A DNA stretch of 35,435 nt from Caldilineaceae bacterium (lineage in GTDB: Bacteria > Chloroflexota > Anaerolineae > Caldilineales > Caldilineaceae): NCBI GenBank assembly GCA_022824685.1, contig JAJDZJ010000176.1, positions 1 through 35,435 of the forward strand, given 5' to 3'. The position numbers were made by a program, and so were the translations under genes. Position 1 is the first letter of the stretch. Each line of letters opens with the position of its first letter. Positions 1 through 8,658 of the stretch are shown here, in pieces. The notes under the pieces were generated by a model. That model did no database searches. It saw nothing but the letters and a program-made list of their open reading frames with translations, and was not told where the DNA came from.

Positions 1-1
1 C

Positions 2-140
2 AGGCCCTCAGTCGGCGAGATAAGTTAAATTCTCCGTCTACGTGCCATCTTTCGTACATTTCCCTGTGTCTTACCCCGACCTGGAAGAGTATTCGGCTGC
101 ATTTCGATGTTCTGACCCAATTTAGATGCAATCGCCCTGA
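2..140. repeat. Left copy of 139-bp perfect terminal inverted repeat
   Basis: This stretch is the exact reverse complement of 35297-35435. Identity stops at 141 (A here, C expected from the other copy). Because the repeat runs to the edge of the window, its outer limit is unknown. It is most simply one end of a dispersed repeat or insertion sequence present in two opposed copies, at which the contig was cut. No transposase can be recognised in 139 bp. Confidence 0.9.
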
Positions 141-243
141 AGATCATTTGGCGCCTTGTGGATGCGAAACCGGAAATGGCATAAAGGAGGAACGAACGCA
201 GCGTAGCGACTACCTAAACTGATAATCGAAATAGGATAGGCCT
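141..243 (+). promoter_or_regulatory. Leader of the first gene with an orphan Shine-Dalgarno
   Basis: A full-strength Shine-Dalgarno (AAAGGAGG, 183-190) has no start codon at a usable distance downstream. The start used by the next gene (244) is served only by a weaker AGGATAGG at 233-240. The strong site may be the remnant of a gene start lost when the repeat at 2-140 arrived, or a standby ribosome site. No clear promoter was found. Confidence 0.3.
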
Positions 244-1761
244 ATGAGTCACATGCATCAACGTCCAGAGTTGGGTCCAACACCTGGCCCAAGCATAGCG
301 GAGATGGAAGAGGGGCTGAGAAGATGGGCGGCTGCCCGGCCTGGAATCATGCAGGTCGAGACCGTAGGGCGAACACCGAAGGGGCTACCTGTGCTTCTTT
401 GTCGCATCAGCGAGGCTGATGTTGCGGACGAAGACAAGCAGGTGGCCCTCTTTACTTCGACGCATAGCGGTGTGGAGAGGGTCACGACAGCCGGGCTTCT
501 CCAACTGATCAAGTGGCTCATCGGCGACGCCCCCCTGGCGGAAGAGATTCGACGGCGTCAGATCGTTCTGATCATGCCGGCATGCGAACCGGAGAGCTAT
601 GACCGGGAGCTGATCGACGTTGCCGAGTTTTTTGCTGGCCGCAGCCGCTGGGTCTATGAGGGATGGGGATGGGACGGCCCGTTGGATCCAGAGAATCAGC
701 CGGAGGCGATGGCTGTCAAGGAAGTTGTGGACCGGTACCAGCCGGAGGTCCATCAGGACGTGCACGGCATCTGGTTTGAGCAGTCTACGATGACCGAGAG
801 CACCGGCATTTCGTGGGCCTCGAATCTGTACCGGGGGTACTGGCGGCGTATCCCTGATCTGATGAACCAGGCGGCGGAAGATGCCGGTTATCTGACAACC
901 CGGGGCGAGGAAAGCGCCGGGCAGATGCTGTCCACAGTTCCGGTCGAGGGTGTCGAGCACTGGTTCTACGGAAGTACGTCAACGCCGAAGGTCGTGTGCG
1001 GCCTCTATTCCTACATCCAGTACCATAGCATCATACAGACGATGGAGGTCGGCTGGGAGGAGAGCGCGGTGCTGCGGTTGCGCCGGCTGCTCCAGGTCGG
1101 CAACGAGGTATGGCGGGAGGAGCCCTACGCCGGCTACCCCGCCAACCAGGTGAGCTGCCGGTCGTCGGTTGCCATTGCGGGCTGGGGCAGGACGGCTGCG
1201 CAGCGGCGAGCGAGCCGGGTCGAGCTGTGGCGTAAGCTGCCGCAGATCTCGCATACGTGCGGCTGGCCAGAGGCGCGCGATGGCGTTGTCGCAATAGTCT
1301 CCACGACGCCGGAAAGTCGCAACCTGTATGCGCCGGGAGAGGAATCGTCCGCGCCGAATTTGAACGAGCCGAATCTGGAGCCGATGTTTGCCAAGCTCAA
1401 GCGGAACCCTCGCTTCGACGGCGATGCCTTGGACGAGTTTCTGCGGCTGTCGGTCTCACGCCAGGTTACGTGGCCGCAGGTGGAGTATGAAGGTCCGGCG
1501 GAACCGATCCGGAACGGTCTCGCGATTCGTCTGCGTCTTCCCCATCCGGACGTGACTTTCAAACATCTCAGGCTGGATGGACACATTGTGGAACCGTCGG
1601 ACGTCGACGGCTACTTTGTGTATCACAATCCCGGCACCATCGTACAGGTCAACATTCCACCGGGCAAGGTGGAGGACTTTCATGTGGTGACCGCTGTATT
1701 CGATTCAGCTGCGGAGCGGACATCGGGCTTCCACCCTGAGGACTGGGATCTAGGTGAATGA
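244..1761 (+). CDS. M14-family zinc carboxypeptidase-like protein
   Basis: The 505-residue protein resembles metallocarboxypeptidases of the M14 superfamily, which cleave C-terminal residues or amide-linked groups using a zinc held by two His and one Glu. Visible landmarks are a first zinc motif at H74-S-G-V-E78, a second at D172-V-H174-G, and a catalytic-Glu candidate in TME268V. The spacing H-x3-E is one residue longer than the canonical HxxE, whereas the broken paralog at 5853 has the canonical HGQE. No signal peptide is visible, so it is probably cytoplasmic. Gene order (this gene, binding protein, permeases, paralog, uxuA) suggests it processes something brought in by the adjacent importer. 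Two ATGs (244, 253) are possible starts; 244 has the better-placed AGGATAGG. Superfamily assignment is fairly secure; substrate is unknown and the altered motif leaves activity uncertain. Confidence 0.75.
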   Translation: MSHMHQRPELGPTPGPSIAEMEEGLRRWAAARPGIMQVETVGRTPKGLPVLLCRISEADVADEDKQVALFTSTHSGVERVTTAGLLQLIKWLIGDAPLAEEIRRRQIVLIMPACEPESYDRELIDVAEFFAGRSRWVYEGWGWDGPLDPENQPEAMAVKEVVDRYQPEVHQDVHGIWFEQSTMTESTGISWASNLYRGYWRRIPDLMNQAAEDAGYLTTRGEESAGQMLSTVPVEGVEHWFYGSTSTPKVVCGLYSYIQYHSIIQTMEVGWEESAVLRLRRLLQVGNEVWREEPYAGYPANQVSCRSSVAIAGWGRTAAQRRASRVELWRKLPQISHTCGWPEARDGVVAIVSTTPESRNLYAPGEESSAPNLNEPNLEPMFAKLKRNPRFDGDALDEFLRLSVSRQVTWPQVEYEGPAEPIRNGLAIRLRLPHPDVTFKHLRLDGHIVEPSDVDGYFVYHNPGTIVQVNIPPGKVEDFHVVTAVFDSAAERTSGFHPEDWDLGE

Positions 1762-1825
1762 AGCGCTGAAAGGGGCCTTCGCCGAGGCGTTCGCTCCACC
1801 TTGAGATAGCGGACAGGGAGGTGTT

Positions 1826-1969
1826 ATGCCGGTCAGATGTGCAGGATCGGAATCGCGTATTGGGCCTGGGCAGCCTTCGGTCGTTGCGATTCTTTTCGTT
1901 AGGAGCAAGCGCGTGACGACATCGGGAGATCCTTCGATAGGCAAACAAAGTCATGGAGGAGAGATCTGA
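1826..1969 (+). CDS. Possible 47-residue leader ORF before the binding-protein gene
   Basis: An ATG at 1826 follows a good Shine-Dalgarno (GGGAGG, 1816-1821). The frame stays open for 47 codons and its TGA (1967-1969) lies one base before the ATG of the lipoprotein gene at 1971. The arrangement fits a translated leader coupled to the downstream gene. The peptide, which begins MPVRCAGSES, has no recognisable family and no signal peptide, and the stretch could be non-coding. Confidence 0.3.
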   Translation: MPVRCAGSESRIGPGQPSVVAILFVRSKRVTTSGDPSIGKQSHGGEI

Positions 1970-1970
1970 G

Positions 1971-3617
1971 ATGAAACGCTATCCTATAGCTGTATTATTT
2001 GTGGTTTTAGGGCTGCTGGTTACGGCCTGTGTTGCGCCGATGCCGGCCGGAGGCGAGGCGGCGGCCGGGCAGGCTGCAGAGATGGAACCTGCCGAAGTGA
2101 AGACGATTCGTTACGGCATGATCCAGTCTATGAAGACATTCGATCCGGCGCGGGAAGGTGGATTTGGCCGCTTCATCATGCAGCATGTGTGGCTGCCGCC
2201 CTTCGTTGCCGATCCGAACGCGAATCTGACGCCGGGCACATGCACGTCGTTTGACGTCAGCGACGACGGGACGACTTATACGCTCCATGTGAATCCAGAC
2301 GTGAAGTGGTCGGATGGCAGCCAGTTTACCGCGGGCGATATCAAAGCCTGGTTCGAGTATATCGCCAATCCTGAGAATCCGGCCGGTTGGGTGCCGCCGA
2401 ACTATGCCGGCATCGTAGGCTATGATGCGGTGCGCGAGGGCACGGCCACCGAGATGGAAGGTCTGGTGGTCGTAGACGAGTTCACCTTGGAAATCAATCT
2501 GAAAGAGGCTGATCCGCTCTTCGTATTCAAGGTGCTCGCCAACTACAACTCTGCCACGGCCAAAGCGGAACAGGCCTGGGCCGATCTGAATGGGGAGTGG
2601 TGGACGAATGATCCGCTGGTAACCGGCCCCTACACGATCGAATCGTGGGACGATGACGTGATGAGCTACGTCTACGTGCCCAACCCGAACTACTGGGGCG
2701 AAAACACGGCATCCCTGCGGATTGAGGTAACGTCTGTGCTTGCGGAGGAGACGCTGAGCCTGATGTATGAGAATGACCAGTTCGACATCGTCATTTTCAC
2801 GGGCGCGGCGGGTGATGCACTGTCGCTAAAATACCCCGAAGACGTCGTCCCAATGAACTACAGATACAGCAATATCTGGGGATTCAATCCAAACCTGCCG
2901 CCAATGGATGATCCGATGGTGCGGCGGGCGTTGATCCACGCAATCGATCACGAGCGCATCGTGCAGGTCATCTACGGTGACACCAAGGACCCGGCGGCCG
3001 GCCCCATTTATCCGGGCCTGTCGAGTCACCGGCCGGAGATATTCGAGGAGGCCGGGGCGCTCAAGTATGATCCCGAACTGGCAAAGGAGGAGCTGGCCCA
3101 GTCCAGTTACGGGTCGGCGGAGAATCTGCCCAAACTCAATCTTGCGCTGGGGACACCTGATGCCGAGTGGGTACGCGGCATGGAGATGATCCTGGAGATG
3201 TGGCGCGACACGCTTGGCATAACGAACGTCGAAACGAAGCCGTGGTGGAATGACTGGGCGCAAGGCGCGGCCAGAGCCGATGTCGTCCACATGGGCGGTT
3301 TTGGCTGGGGCACACTGCCGGATCCAGGGCACGCGGTGTGGCGGGCCGCTTACACCGGCAATGCCATGAGCAGAATCAAGTACAGCAATCCCGAAGTGGA
3401 CGCACTGCTAGACGAGGCCATGTCCCTGAGTCGCGATGATCCCCGGTTTATTGAATTGGTCCACCAGGCAGAGCTGATCTATCTGGAAGACTATGTTTGG
3501 AAGCCGTTCTTCGTTGTTTCTTATTCCTGGCATGCGAAGCCATGGGTGCAGGGCCTGCAGGGTACCTGGTACAACAACTGGTACAACATTGAAGAGGTAA
3601 CCGTAGCAGACCACTAG
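1971..3617 (+). CDS. ABC transporter family 5 solute-binding lipoprotein
   Basis: This is an extracytoplasmic substrate-binding protein of the peptide/nickel/oligosaccharide family (SBP_bac_5, DppA/OppA-like), 548 residues, normal for the family. The N-terminus is a lipoprotein signal: MKRY, a hydrophobic core, then lipobox LVTAC with Cys20 as the lipidation site, followed by an Ala/Glu-rich linker. Internal landmarks include a WSDGSQFTAGD-type segment and the typical DPMVRRALIHAIDHERI helix. The start at 1971 is preferred over an upstream in-frame ATG at 1953 because it is preceded by GGAGGAGAG at proper distance and gives a clean signal peptide. The gene is followed by a strong hairpin and two cognate permeases. 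Substrate is not predictable: members carry peptides, oligosaccharides and opines. Confidence 0.92.
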   Translation: MKRYPIAVLFVVLGLLVTACVAPMPAGGEAAAGQAAEMEPAEVKTIRYGMIQSMKTFDPAREGGFGRFIMQHVWLPPFVADPNANLTPGTCTSFDVSDDGTTYTLHVNPDVKWSDGSQFTAGDIKAWFEYIANPENPAGWVPPNYAGIVGYDAVREGTATEMEGLVVVDEFTLEINLKEADPLFVFKVLANYNSATAKAEQAWADLNGEWWTNDPLVTGPYTIESWDDDVMSYVYVPNPNYWGENTASLRIEVTSVLAEETLSLMYENDQFDIVIFTGAAGDALSLKYPEDVVPMNYRYSNIWGFNPNLPPMDDPMVRRALIHAIDHERIVQVIYGDTKDPAAGPIYPGLSSHRPEIFEEAGALKYDPELAKEELAQSSYGSAENLPKLNLALGTPDAEWVRGMEMILEMWRDTLGITNVETKPWWNDWAQGAARADVVHMGGFGWGTLPDPGHAVWRAAYTGNAMSRIKYSNPEVDALLDEAMSLSRDDPRFIELVHQAELIYLEDYVWKPFFVVSYSWHAKPWVQGLQGTWYNNWYNIEEVTVADH

Positions 3618-3644
3618 GATTTGGTCTGACCGGTTTGGCGCAAA

Positions 3645-3677
3645 GGGAGGCTGGCTCGGGACCCGAGCCAGCTTCCC
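3645..3677 (+). terminator. Hairpin between binding-protein and permease genes
   Basis: GGGAGGCTGGCTCGGG (3645-3660) pairs with CCCGAGCCAGCTTCCC (3662-3677): 16 pairs with one G-U. No T-run follows, so it is more likely an mRNA-stabilising or partial-attenuation stem than a full terminator. Such stems after binding-protein genes usually keep the binding protein in excess over permease. The minus-strand operon has its own at 20239-20278. Confidence 0.6.
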
Positions 3678-3891
3678 GGTTGCCCGACCTTCGTGTTTGG
3701 CAAGTTCCGATTCCTGCCAGAGACCTCAAGTGAATTCAGCCTCAGGTTTCGACCAGGAATCTCGCGGCGGCCAGCGCGAGATTTTTTCTTTGTTCGGGCA
3801 TTCGTGATTCGCCAGATAGAAGGATGAGATACTTTCGAGAGTTCATGAAATGCCGGCAATTGCTCGACATAGGTGACCAGGAGGACTCAGT

Positions 3892-4830
3892 TTGCTTAAG
3901 TATCTGATCATGCGCGTGCTCGGCATCATCCCTTTGCTGCTGGTCGTTCTCGTGATCATCTTCACGCTGGGCCACCTGGCCCCCGGCGACCCGATCGAGA
4001 TGATGTATGAGAGTATGGAGACGGTTGTGGCTACGGAGGAGATGGTGGACCGGGCGCGGGCGCGGCTTGGCCTGGATCAGCCGCTTCACGTGCAGTTCAT
4101 CAGGTATGTGGGCAACGTGCTGCGAGGCGACCTTGGCGACTCCATCGTTCGCAGCCGCCCCGTGTTGGGCATGATCCTGAAAGTCTTCCCGATTTCTGCC
4201 CAGGTGGGTCTGCTGGCGTTCGTGGTTCTGGTCGTTACAGGCATCCCGTTGGGGGTATTAGCGGCAGTCAAGCAGAACACCGCAGTGGACTATTTCATTG
4301 TGGGGGGAAGTCTTTTCCTGCGCACCGTTCCCGTGTATGTTCTGGCTCCTCTGCTGTTCATCATCCTGGTGCTCAGGCTTGACGTCATGAACGTTCCCTA
4401 CGGCTGGAAGGGCATCACGCACCCGAATGTGATTATGCCGACCCTGATGTTGATTCTGTTTCCTCTTGCCGTCGTGATCCGGCAGATGAGGGTTGGCATC
4501 CTGGAAGTGGCTGAGAACGACTACGTTCGCACCGCACGGGCGAAGGGGCTGAAGGAACGGCAGGTCATTCTGGGGCATGTCATGCGCAACGCGATTACTC
4601 CGGTGGTGACATCACTGGGGTTGATCGTCACGGGCCTGATCACAGGATCGGTCTTTGTTGAGCAGATCTTCGGCATCCCCGGGTACGGTAATCTGTTCGT
4701 AACCTCACTTATTCAACGCGATTATCCGCTGATGATGGGCTGCACGCTCTTTGGGGCGTTTCTCATAATGATGAGCAACCTGATCGTGGACTTTGTCTAC
4801 CCGTTCCTTGATCCGAGGGTGACGCTGTGA
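3892..4830 (+). CDS. ABC transporter permease, DppB/OppB type
   Basis: Inner-membrane subunit of an oligopeptide-type importer, 312 residues, about six transmembrane helices, with the GHLAPGDPIEMM periplasmic-loop signature near residue 25-36 and the cytoplasmic EAA-type loop (VAENDYVRTARAKGL, about 204-218) that docks on the ATPase. The start is TTG at 3892, set by CAGGAGGA 7 bases upstream and matching the family's N-terminus. Its stop overlaps the next permease's GTG start by four bases (GTGA), implying translational coupling. No ATP-binding subunit is encoded anywhere in the window, so the ATPase must be supplied elsewhere. Confidence 0.92.
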   Translation: MLKYLIMRVLGIIPLLLVVLVIIFTLGHLAPGDPIEMMYESMETVVATEEMVDRARARLGLDQPLHVQFIRYVGNVLRGDLGDSIVRSRPVLGMILKVFPISAQVGLLAFVVLVVTGIPLGVLAAVKQNTAVDYFIVGGSLFLRTVPVYVLAPLLFIILVLRLDVMNVPYGWKGITHPNVIMPTLMLILFPLAVVIRQMRVGILEVAENDYVRTARAKGLKERQVILGHVMRNAITPVVTSLGLIVTGLITGSVFVEQIFGIPGYGNLFVTSLIQRDYPLMMGCTLFGAFLIMMSNLIVDFVYPFLDPRVTL

Positions 4831-5840
4831 CGGACCAAGTTTCGAGGCGCGAGATCGAGCAGTCTTCGTCAGAAGTCAGAAACAGAATCCTCAAAGAAGA
4901 ACTCGAAACACCAGTATCGGGCCAGAGGGGTCTGTGGAGCGACGCGTTCAGGCGGTTGCTGCGAAACCGTTTGTCCCTCATCGGCCTTATTGTCGTCGTA
5001 TTCACTTATGCAACTGCGCTTGCGGGGCCCTATCTTGCGCCGTACGACCACCTGGACCAGAACCTGGAACAGATCGGTATGCCGCCCAATGCAGAGCACT
5101 GGCTGGGCACTGACGACGTGGGCCGCGACTATTTCAGCCGGTTGCTGCATGCGATGCGGACGGCGGTACTGATATCGATTCTTGTGCCTCTGCTGACCCT
5201 GATTATCGGAGTGACGCTTGGCACGATCAGCGCCTATTCGGGCAGGGCGGTTGACAACACAATCATGCGCCTGGCCGATGTCGTGATGACGATTCCTACC
5301 ATTCTCTTCGCGGCTCTGATCAACGCCTCGATTGCCGAGCCCTTGGAAGCAGTGCTGGCCGTCTTCCAGGACCAGACTGGATGGAAGTTCCTGACCAATA
5401 CGGTTTACGTGGATTATCTGATCGTTTTCAGCGCGCTGTCGCTTATCTCGTGGCCCGGCGAGGCCCGGCTGATCCGCGGCCAGATTCTCTCATTGCGGGA
5501 GCAGGACTATGTGCTGGCTGCTCGTTCGGTGGGCGCGACCACCAGGCAGATCATGCTCAGGCACCTGGTTCCCAATGCGCTGGGCCCGGTGATTGTCAGT
5601 TTTACCTTCAGCATGTCCAGCGCCATGATTCTTGAGGCTTCGCTCAGCTATCTCGGTATCGGCATACAGCCTCCCGGCGCGAGTTTGGGTTCGATGATCA
5701 ACAGGTCGATGCCGTCCTGGCGGACGTGGCCGCATCTGATCGCCATTCCGGCCATCGTGCTGGGCATCGTGACGCTGGCCATCAATTTCCTGGGCGACGG
5801 CCTCAACGACGCGCTGAATCCCCGCCAGGCAGGCAAATAA
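4827..5840 (+). CDS. ABC transporter permease, DppC/OppC type
   Basis: Partner permease of the preceding gene, 337 residues. The N-terminal soluble segment of about 45 residues precedes the first membrane helix. The periplasmic signature HWLGTDDVGRDYFSRLLHAMR and the EAA loop (LREQDYVLAARSVGATTRQIM) are typical of DppC. It carries about 25 extra residues between two membrane helices (region EPLEAVLAVFQDQTGWKF) relative to compact family members, a variation I would expect to sit outside the membrane. Starts at GTG 4827, overlapping the upstream stop by four bases. Confidence 0.92.
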   Translation: MTDQVSRREIEQSSSEVRNRILKEELETPVSGQRGLWSDAFRRLLRNRLSLIGLIVVVFTYATALAGPYLAPYDHLDQNLEQIGMPPNAEHWLGTDDVGRDYFSRLLHAMRTAVLISILVPLLTLIIGVTLGTISAYSGRAVDNTIMRLADVVMTIPTILFAALINASIAEPLEAVLAVFQDQTGWKFLTNTVYVDYLIVFSALSLISWPGEARLIRGQILSLREQDYVLAARSVGATTRQIMLRHLVPNALGPVIVSFTFSMSSAMILEASLSYLGIGIQPPGASLGSMINRSMPSWRTWPHLIAIPAIVLGIVTLAINFLGDGLNDALNPRQAGK

Positions 5841-5852
5841 AGAGGACGCTTC

Positions 5853-7328
5853 GTGAATCTCAGTTGGACCCCTCGCGTTTGGTCTCAAGGATCAGCCGAC
5901 AGCGGCGATCTCCTTTCTTACCCGTCTCTACCTGAACTGGAGTCGTTTTACAGAAGGTTACAGAGCGACTTTTCGGGTTACGTTGTCCTGGAAGAGGCTG
6001 GCCGTTCTGTGCGGGGCCAGCCGATCTGGTTGTTGACCTTAACGGATCAGGAGGTCAGCGACGACGACAAGCAGCGCGTCCTGATGGTTGGGCAGGAGCA
6101 TGGGCAGGAACGCAGCGCCAGCCTGGCTCTGCTGGAGCTGGCGCGCTGGCTTGTTACGCCTGCTGCGGACGAAATTCGCCGCAAGCAGCGCATTGGACTG
6201 ATGCCGGTGGCCAACCCTGATTCGTGAGAGGACCTGCGGTTCAACAATGTGAACAACGTGAACCTGTATGCGGATTTCTCGCTTGACGGCGAACCCACAC
6301 AACCGGAGTCTCAGGCCGTGGCGGAGGTATTGGAACTGATGCAGCCGGAACTGTAATGCTCGCTTCACGGGACTGAGTTTGGCTGGAAGTACCGCATGGG
6401 CGAGAGCAATGGGTTTTCGTGGACGACGAGCCAGTTTGACCGCACGCATTCGCGTCTCTTTATCGAGGAGATCAACCGGGCGGCCGAGGCTGCTGGATTT
6501 CCGCAGGACCGCGGCGAGGAAGAGGCAGAGCGTATCCTTCCCTGGCTGCCGGGGAATGTTCACCATTCATATTACTCGGGCCAGCGCATTACGTCCTGCG
6601 TCCATGCTTATCACCGCTATCATACGCTCGCCAATACAATGGAGGTCCACCATCCCCGCAGCGGCTTGATTCGCTGCAGGAGGATGCTGGAGCTTGGCAA
6701 TCAGCCGTGGCGGTATGAAGCTGTGGCAGGCTATCCCGTGCGGACGATGTTTCAGCAGGATGAGGCGTTTGTGGCGGCGTATGGGCAGACGGCGGCTGAA
6801 CGCAGGGCGAGCCGGGTGGAGCTGTGGGCGCACACGAACCAGTTTGTGGTCGCACGGGGGGTCAACGAGCCAGTAGGCATGGCGCTGACGGCTTTTTCAC
6901 TGGATCCTGGCGATTACGACCGCTGGCGAGCAACTGAAATCGATCCTTTTTTGCAGAAATACGGCCACGATCAGGGGATAGACGTTAGCGAGATCCGGGC
7001 TGCTTGCCGGCGGTACCCTCGTATGCAAAGCCTGCGCTGCGATCAGATTAAGCCGGAAGCGAGTGATCGGGCCAGGCCACTTTTGCGAACGGCTGGCCAC
7101 GGTCTGGCATTGCGCCTCAGGCTACCGCGTTCGGCTTCCCCGCAACGCATTTGGCTCGACGGCCGTCCGATAGGCCCCTCACCCGTCGATGGCTACGAGA
7201 GCTGGAATACGCAGAACGGGTTCACAATGGTCCAGTTCAACATCCCTCCGTGCGCAGACTCGGACGGGTTTCAGCGTCACTTGTTCGCGGTGGCTTACAG
7301 GGCGCCGCGTATCGATCGGGCCACCTGA
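5853..7328 (+). pseudogene. M14 carboxypeptidase-like gene interrupted by two in-frame stops
   Basis: Read as one frame, 5853-7328 gives a 491-codon paralog of the M14-like protein at 244. It is interrupted by TGA at 6225-6227 (codon 125) and TAA at 6354-6356 (codon 168). Sequence between and after the stops stays homologous with no frameshift: MQPEL-stop-C-SLHG aligns to YQPEVHQDVHG of the intact copy. The canonical first zinc motif H83-G-Q-E86, the third ligand H172 and a later NTMEV Glu segment are all still present. The start is GTG at 5853 with AGAGGA upstream. Such light damage suggests recent inactivation or sequencing error. Two different stop codons make selenocysteine or a single codon reassignment unlikely. 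A 310-codon remainder from ATG 6396 lacks the N-terminal zinc ligands and would not be an active peptidase alone. Confidence 0.8.
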
Positions 7329-7368
7329 TTTAGACTGGTCCGAGTTGTCTTGAGTAGAGTAAGCTGGC

Positions 7369-8373
7369 ATGCCGCTCAGGAAGATTGATCCCGGAATGAA
7401 GCTGGCCGTCTCCATTTCGGCAGAAGCTGGGGACGACTATCTTGCCTTCCTGAAACAGATGGGTATCAGTTGGGTCACGCTGTGGACGACGGCGCCGCGG
7501 GCCGGGGCGGAATACTACCGTCAGGTGAAGAGACGTTTCGCCAATGCCGGACTGCGGGTTTACGGTTTTGGGAATGGCAACCTGCACAACCAGGATGCAA
7601 TCGTGCTGGGATTGGAGAACCGGGACGCCAAGATAGAGGAGTACAAACTGCATCTGCGCGCTCTGGGCGAGGCGGACATTCCCTACACAACTTATGCACA
7701 CATGGCGAACGGGGTCTGGAGCTCGGAGCCGGAGAGTACGCGGGGAGGGGCCCGCGCGCGCAGCTTTGATGTTGACAAGGATCCCGTTGGCTACAGAGGG
7801 GCCAAACGCTTTCAAACGCCGCTTTCCCACGGACGGGTCTACAGCGAGGAAGAGATCTGGGACAACTTCCGGCATTTCGTTGGGGAGATTGTTCCCGTAG
7901 CCGAAGAACAGGGCATCCGCATTGGCATCCATCCAGACGATCCGCCCCAACTTAAACTGGCCGGCGTGCCGCGGTGCATTTTCAGCAGCTTTGACGGCTA
8001 CCAACGGGCGATGGCTATCGCTGACAGCCGTAACATAGGGATCTGCTTCTGTATCGGCTGCTGGCTGGAGGGCGGCCCTAATATGGGAAAAGACCCTGAC
8101 GAGGCCTTGCGCGAATTCGGGCAGCAGAACAAGGTCTTTAAGGTCCATTTCCGAAACGTCGACCGCCCTCTGCCACGGTTTGTGGAGACCTTTGTCGATG
8201 ATGGGTATTACGATATGCGGAGGGCAATCGACACGCTGAAGGAGATAGAGTTCAACGGCGTTCTCATTCCCGACCATGTCCCGCTGATGGGAGATGATCC
8301 GCGCATTGGCGCGGCCTACACGATAGGCTGGATAAAGGCGATGGTGGACGGGGCCGAGGGTCAGACCTCGTAG
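7369..8373 (+). CDS. uxuA: Mannonate dehydratase family protein (UxuA)
   Basis: Likely D-mannonate dehydratase, a cytoplasmic metal-dependent TIM-barrel enzyme that turns D-mannonate into 2-keto-3-deoxygluconate in hexuronate breakdown. Metal-site motifs are in family order: IGIHPDDPP (H188), CFCIGCW (C228), VHFRNV (H260) and PDHVP (D302-H303). At 334 residues it is somewhat shorter than E. coli UxuA (394), as is common in non-enteric homologues. The start at 7369 has a weak ribosome site; ATG 7396 (MKLAVS) is an equally plausible start. It is last in the plus-strand operon and converges with the BNR cluster, which supports a sugar-acid role. Some family members act on other sugar acids or have low activity. 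Confidence 0.85.
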   Translation: MPLRKIDPGMKLAVSISAEAGDDYLAFLKQMGISWVTLWTTAPRAGAEYYRQVKRRFANAGLRVYGFGNGNLHNQDAIVLGLENRDAKIEEYKLHLRALGEADIPYTTYAHMANGVWSSEPESTRGGARARSFDVDKDPVGYRGAKRFQTPLSHGRVYSEEEIWDNFRHFVGEIVPVAEEQGIRIGIHPDDPPQLKLAGVPRCIFSSFDGYQRAMAIADSRNIGICFCIGCWLEGGPNMGKDPDEALREFGQQNKVFKVHFRNVDRPLPRFVETFVDDGYYDMRRAIDTLKEIEFNGVLIPDHVPLMGDDPRIGAAYTIGWIKAMVDGAEGQTS

Positions 8374-8658
8374 CCCTCAGGGCGCCGATTTGACAGCTCG
8401 CCGGTCAGGTGAGAATTGCGTTTCGAGCAGCGACACACGCGATCACAGGTTTCAATTCTAGCAGGTGCATAAGAGGAGAGCTGCAGCCAGAAATGCCGCT
8501 TCTTTGTTACTGCATTCCCCTCGTAGTTCCTCACTAAACCCTCGTCATTCAGGTCCTATTGTGCGCATGGATTCCTGCGTGGTCCGACTCGCGGGGACGA
8601 TCCGGCGCGTGCGGATGCATATTATCGGTTTGTCGGCGGCGGGCGAAAGGACGCAGAG
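8374..8658. other. Convergent intergenic region
   Basis: Space between the ends of the plus-strand uxuA operon and the minus-strand BNR operon. I see no convincing gene and no strong bidirectional terminator stem. Reading frames crossing it resemble no protein family. Confidence 0.5.

Noticed and set aside
6225..6227. TGA as a selenocysteine codon in the M14 paralog
   Set aside because: No convincing SECIS stem follows, the aligned residue in the intact copy is Tyr and not Cys, and a second stop (TAA) lies 43 codons later.
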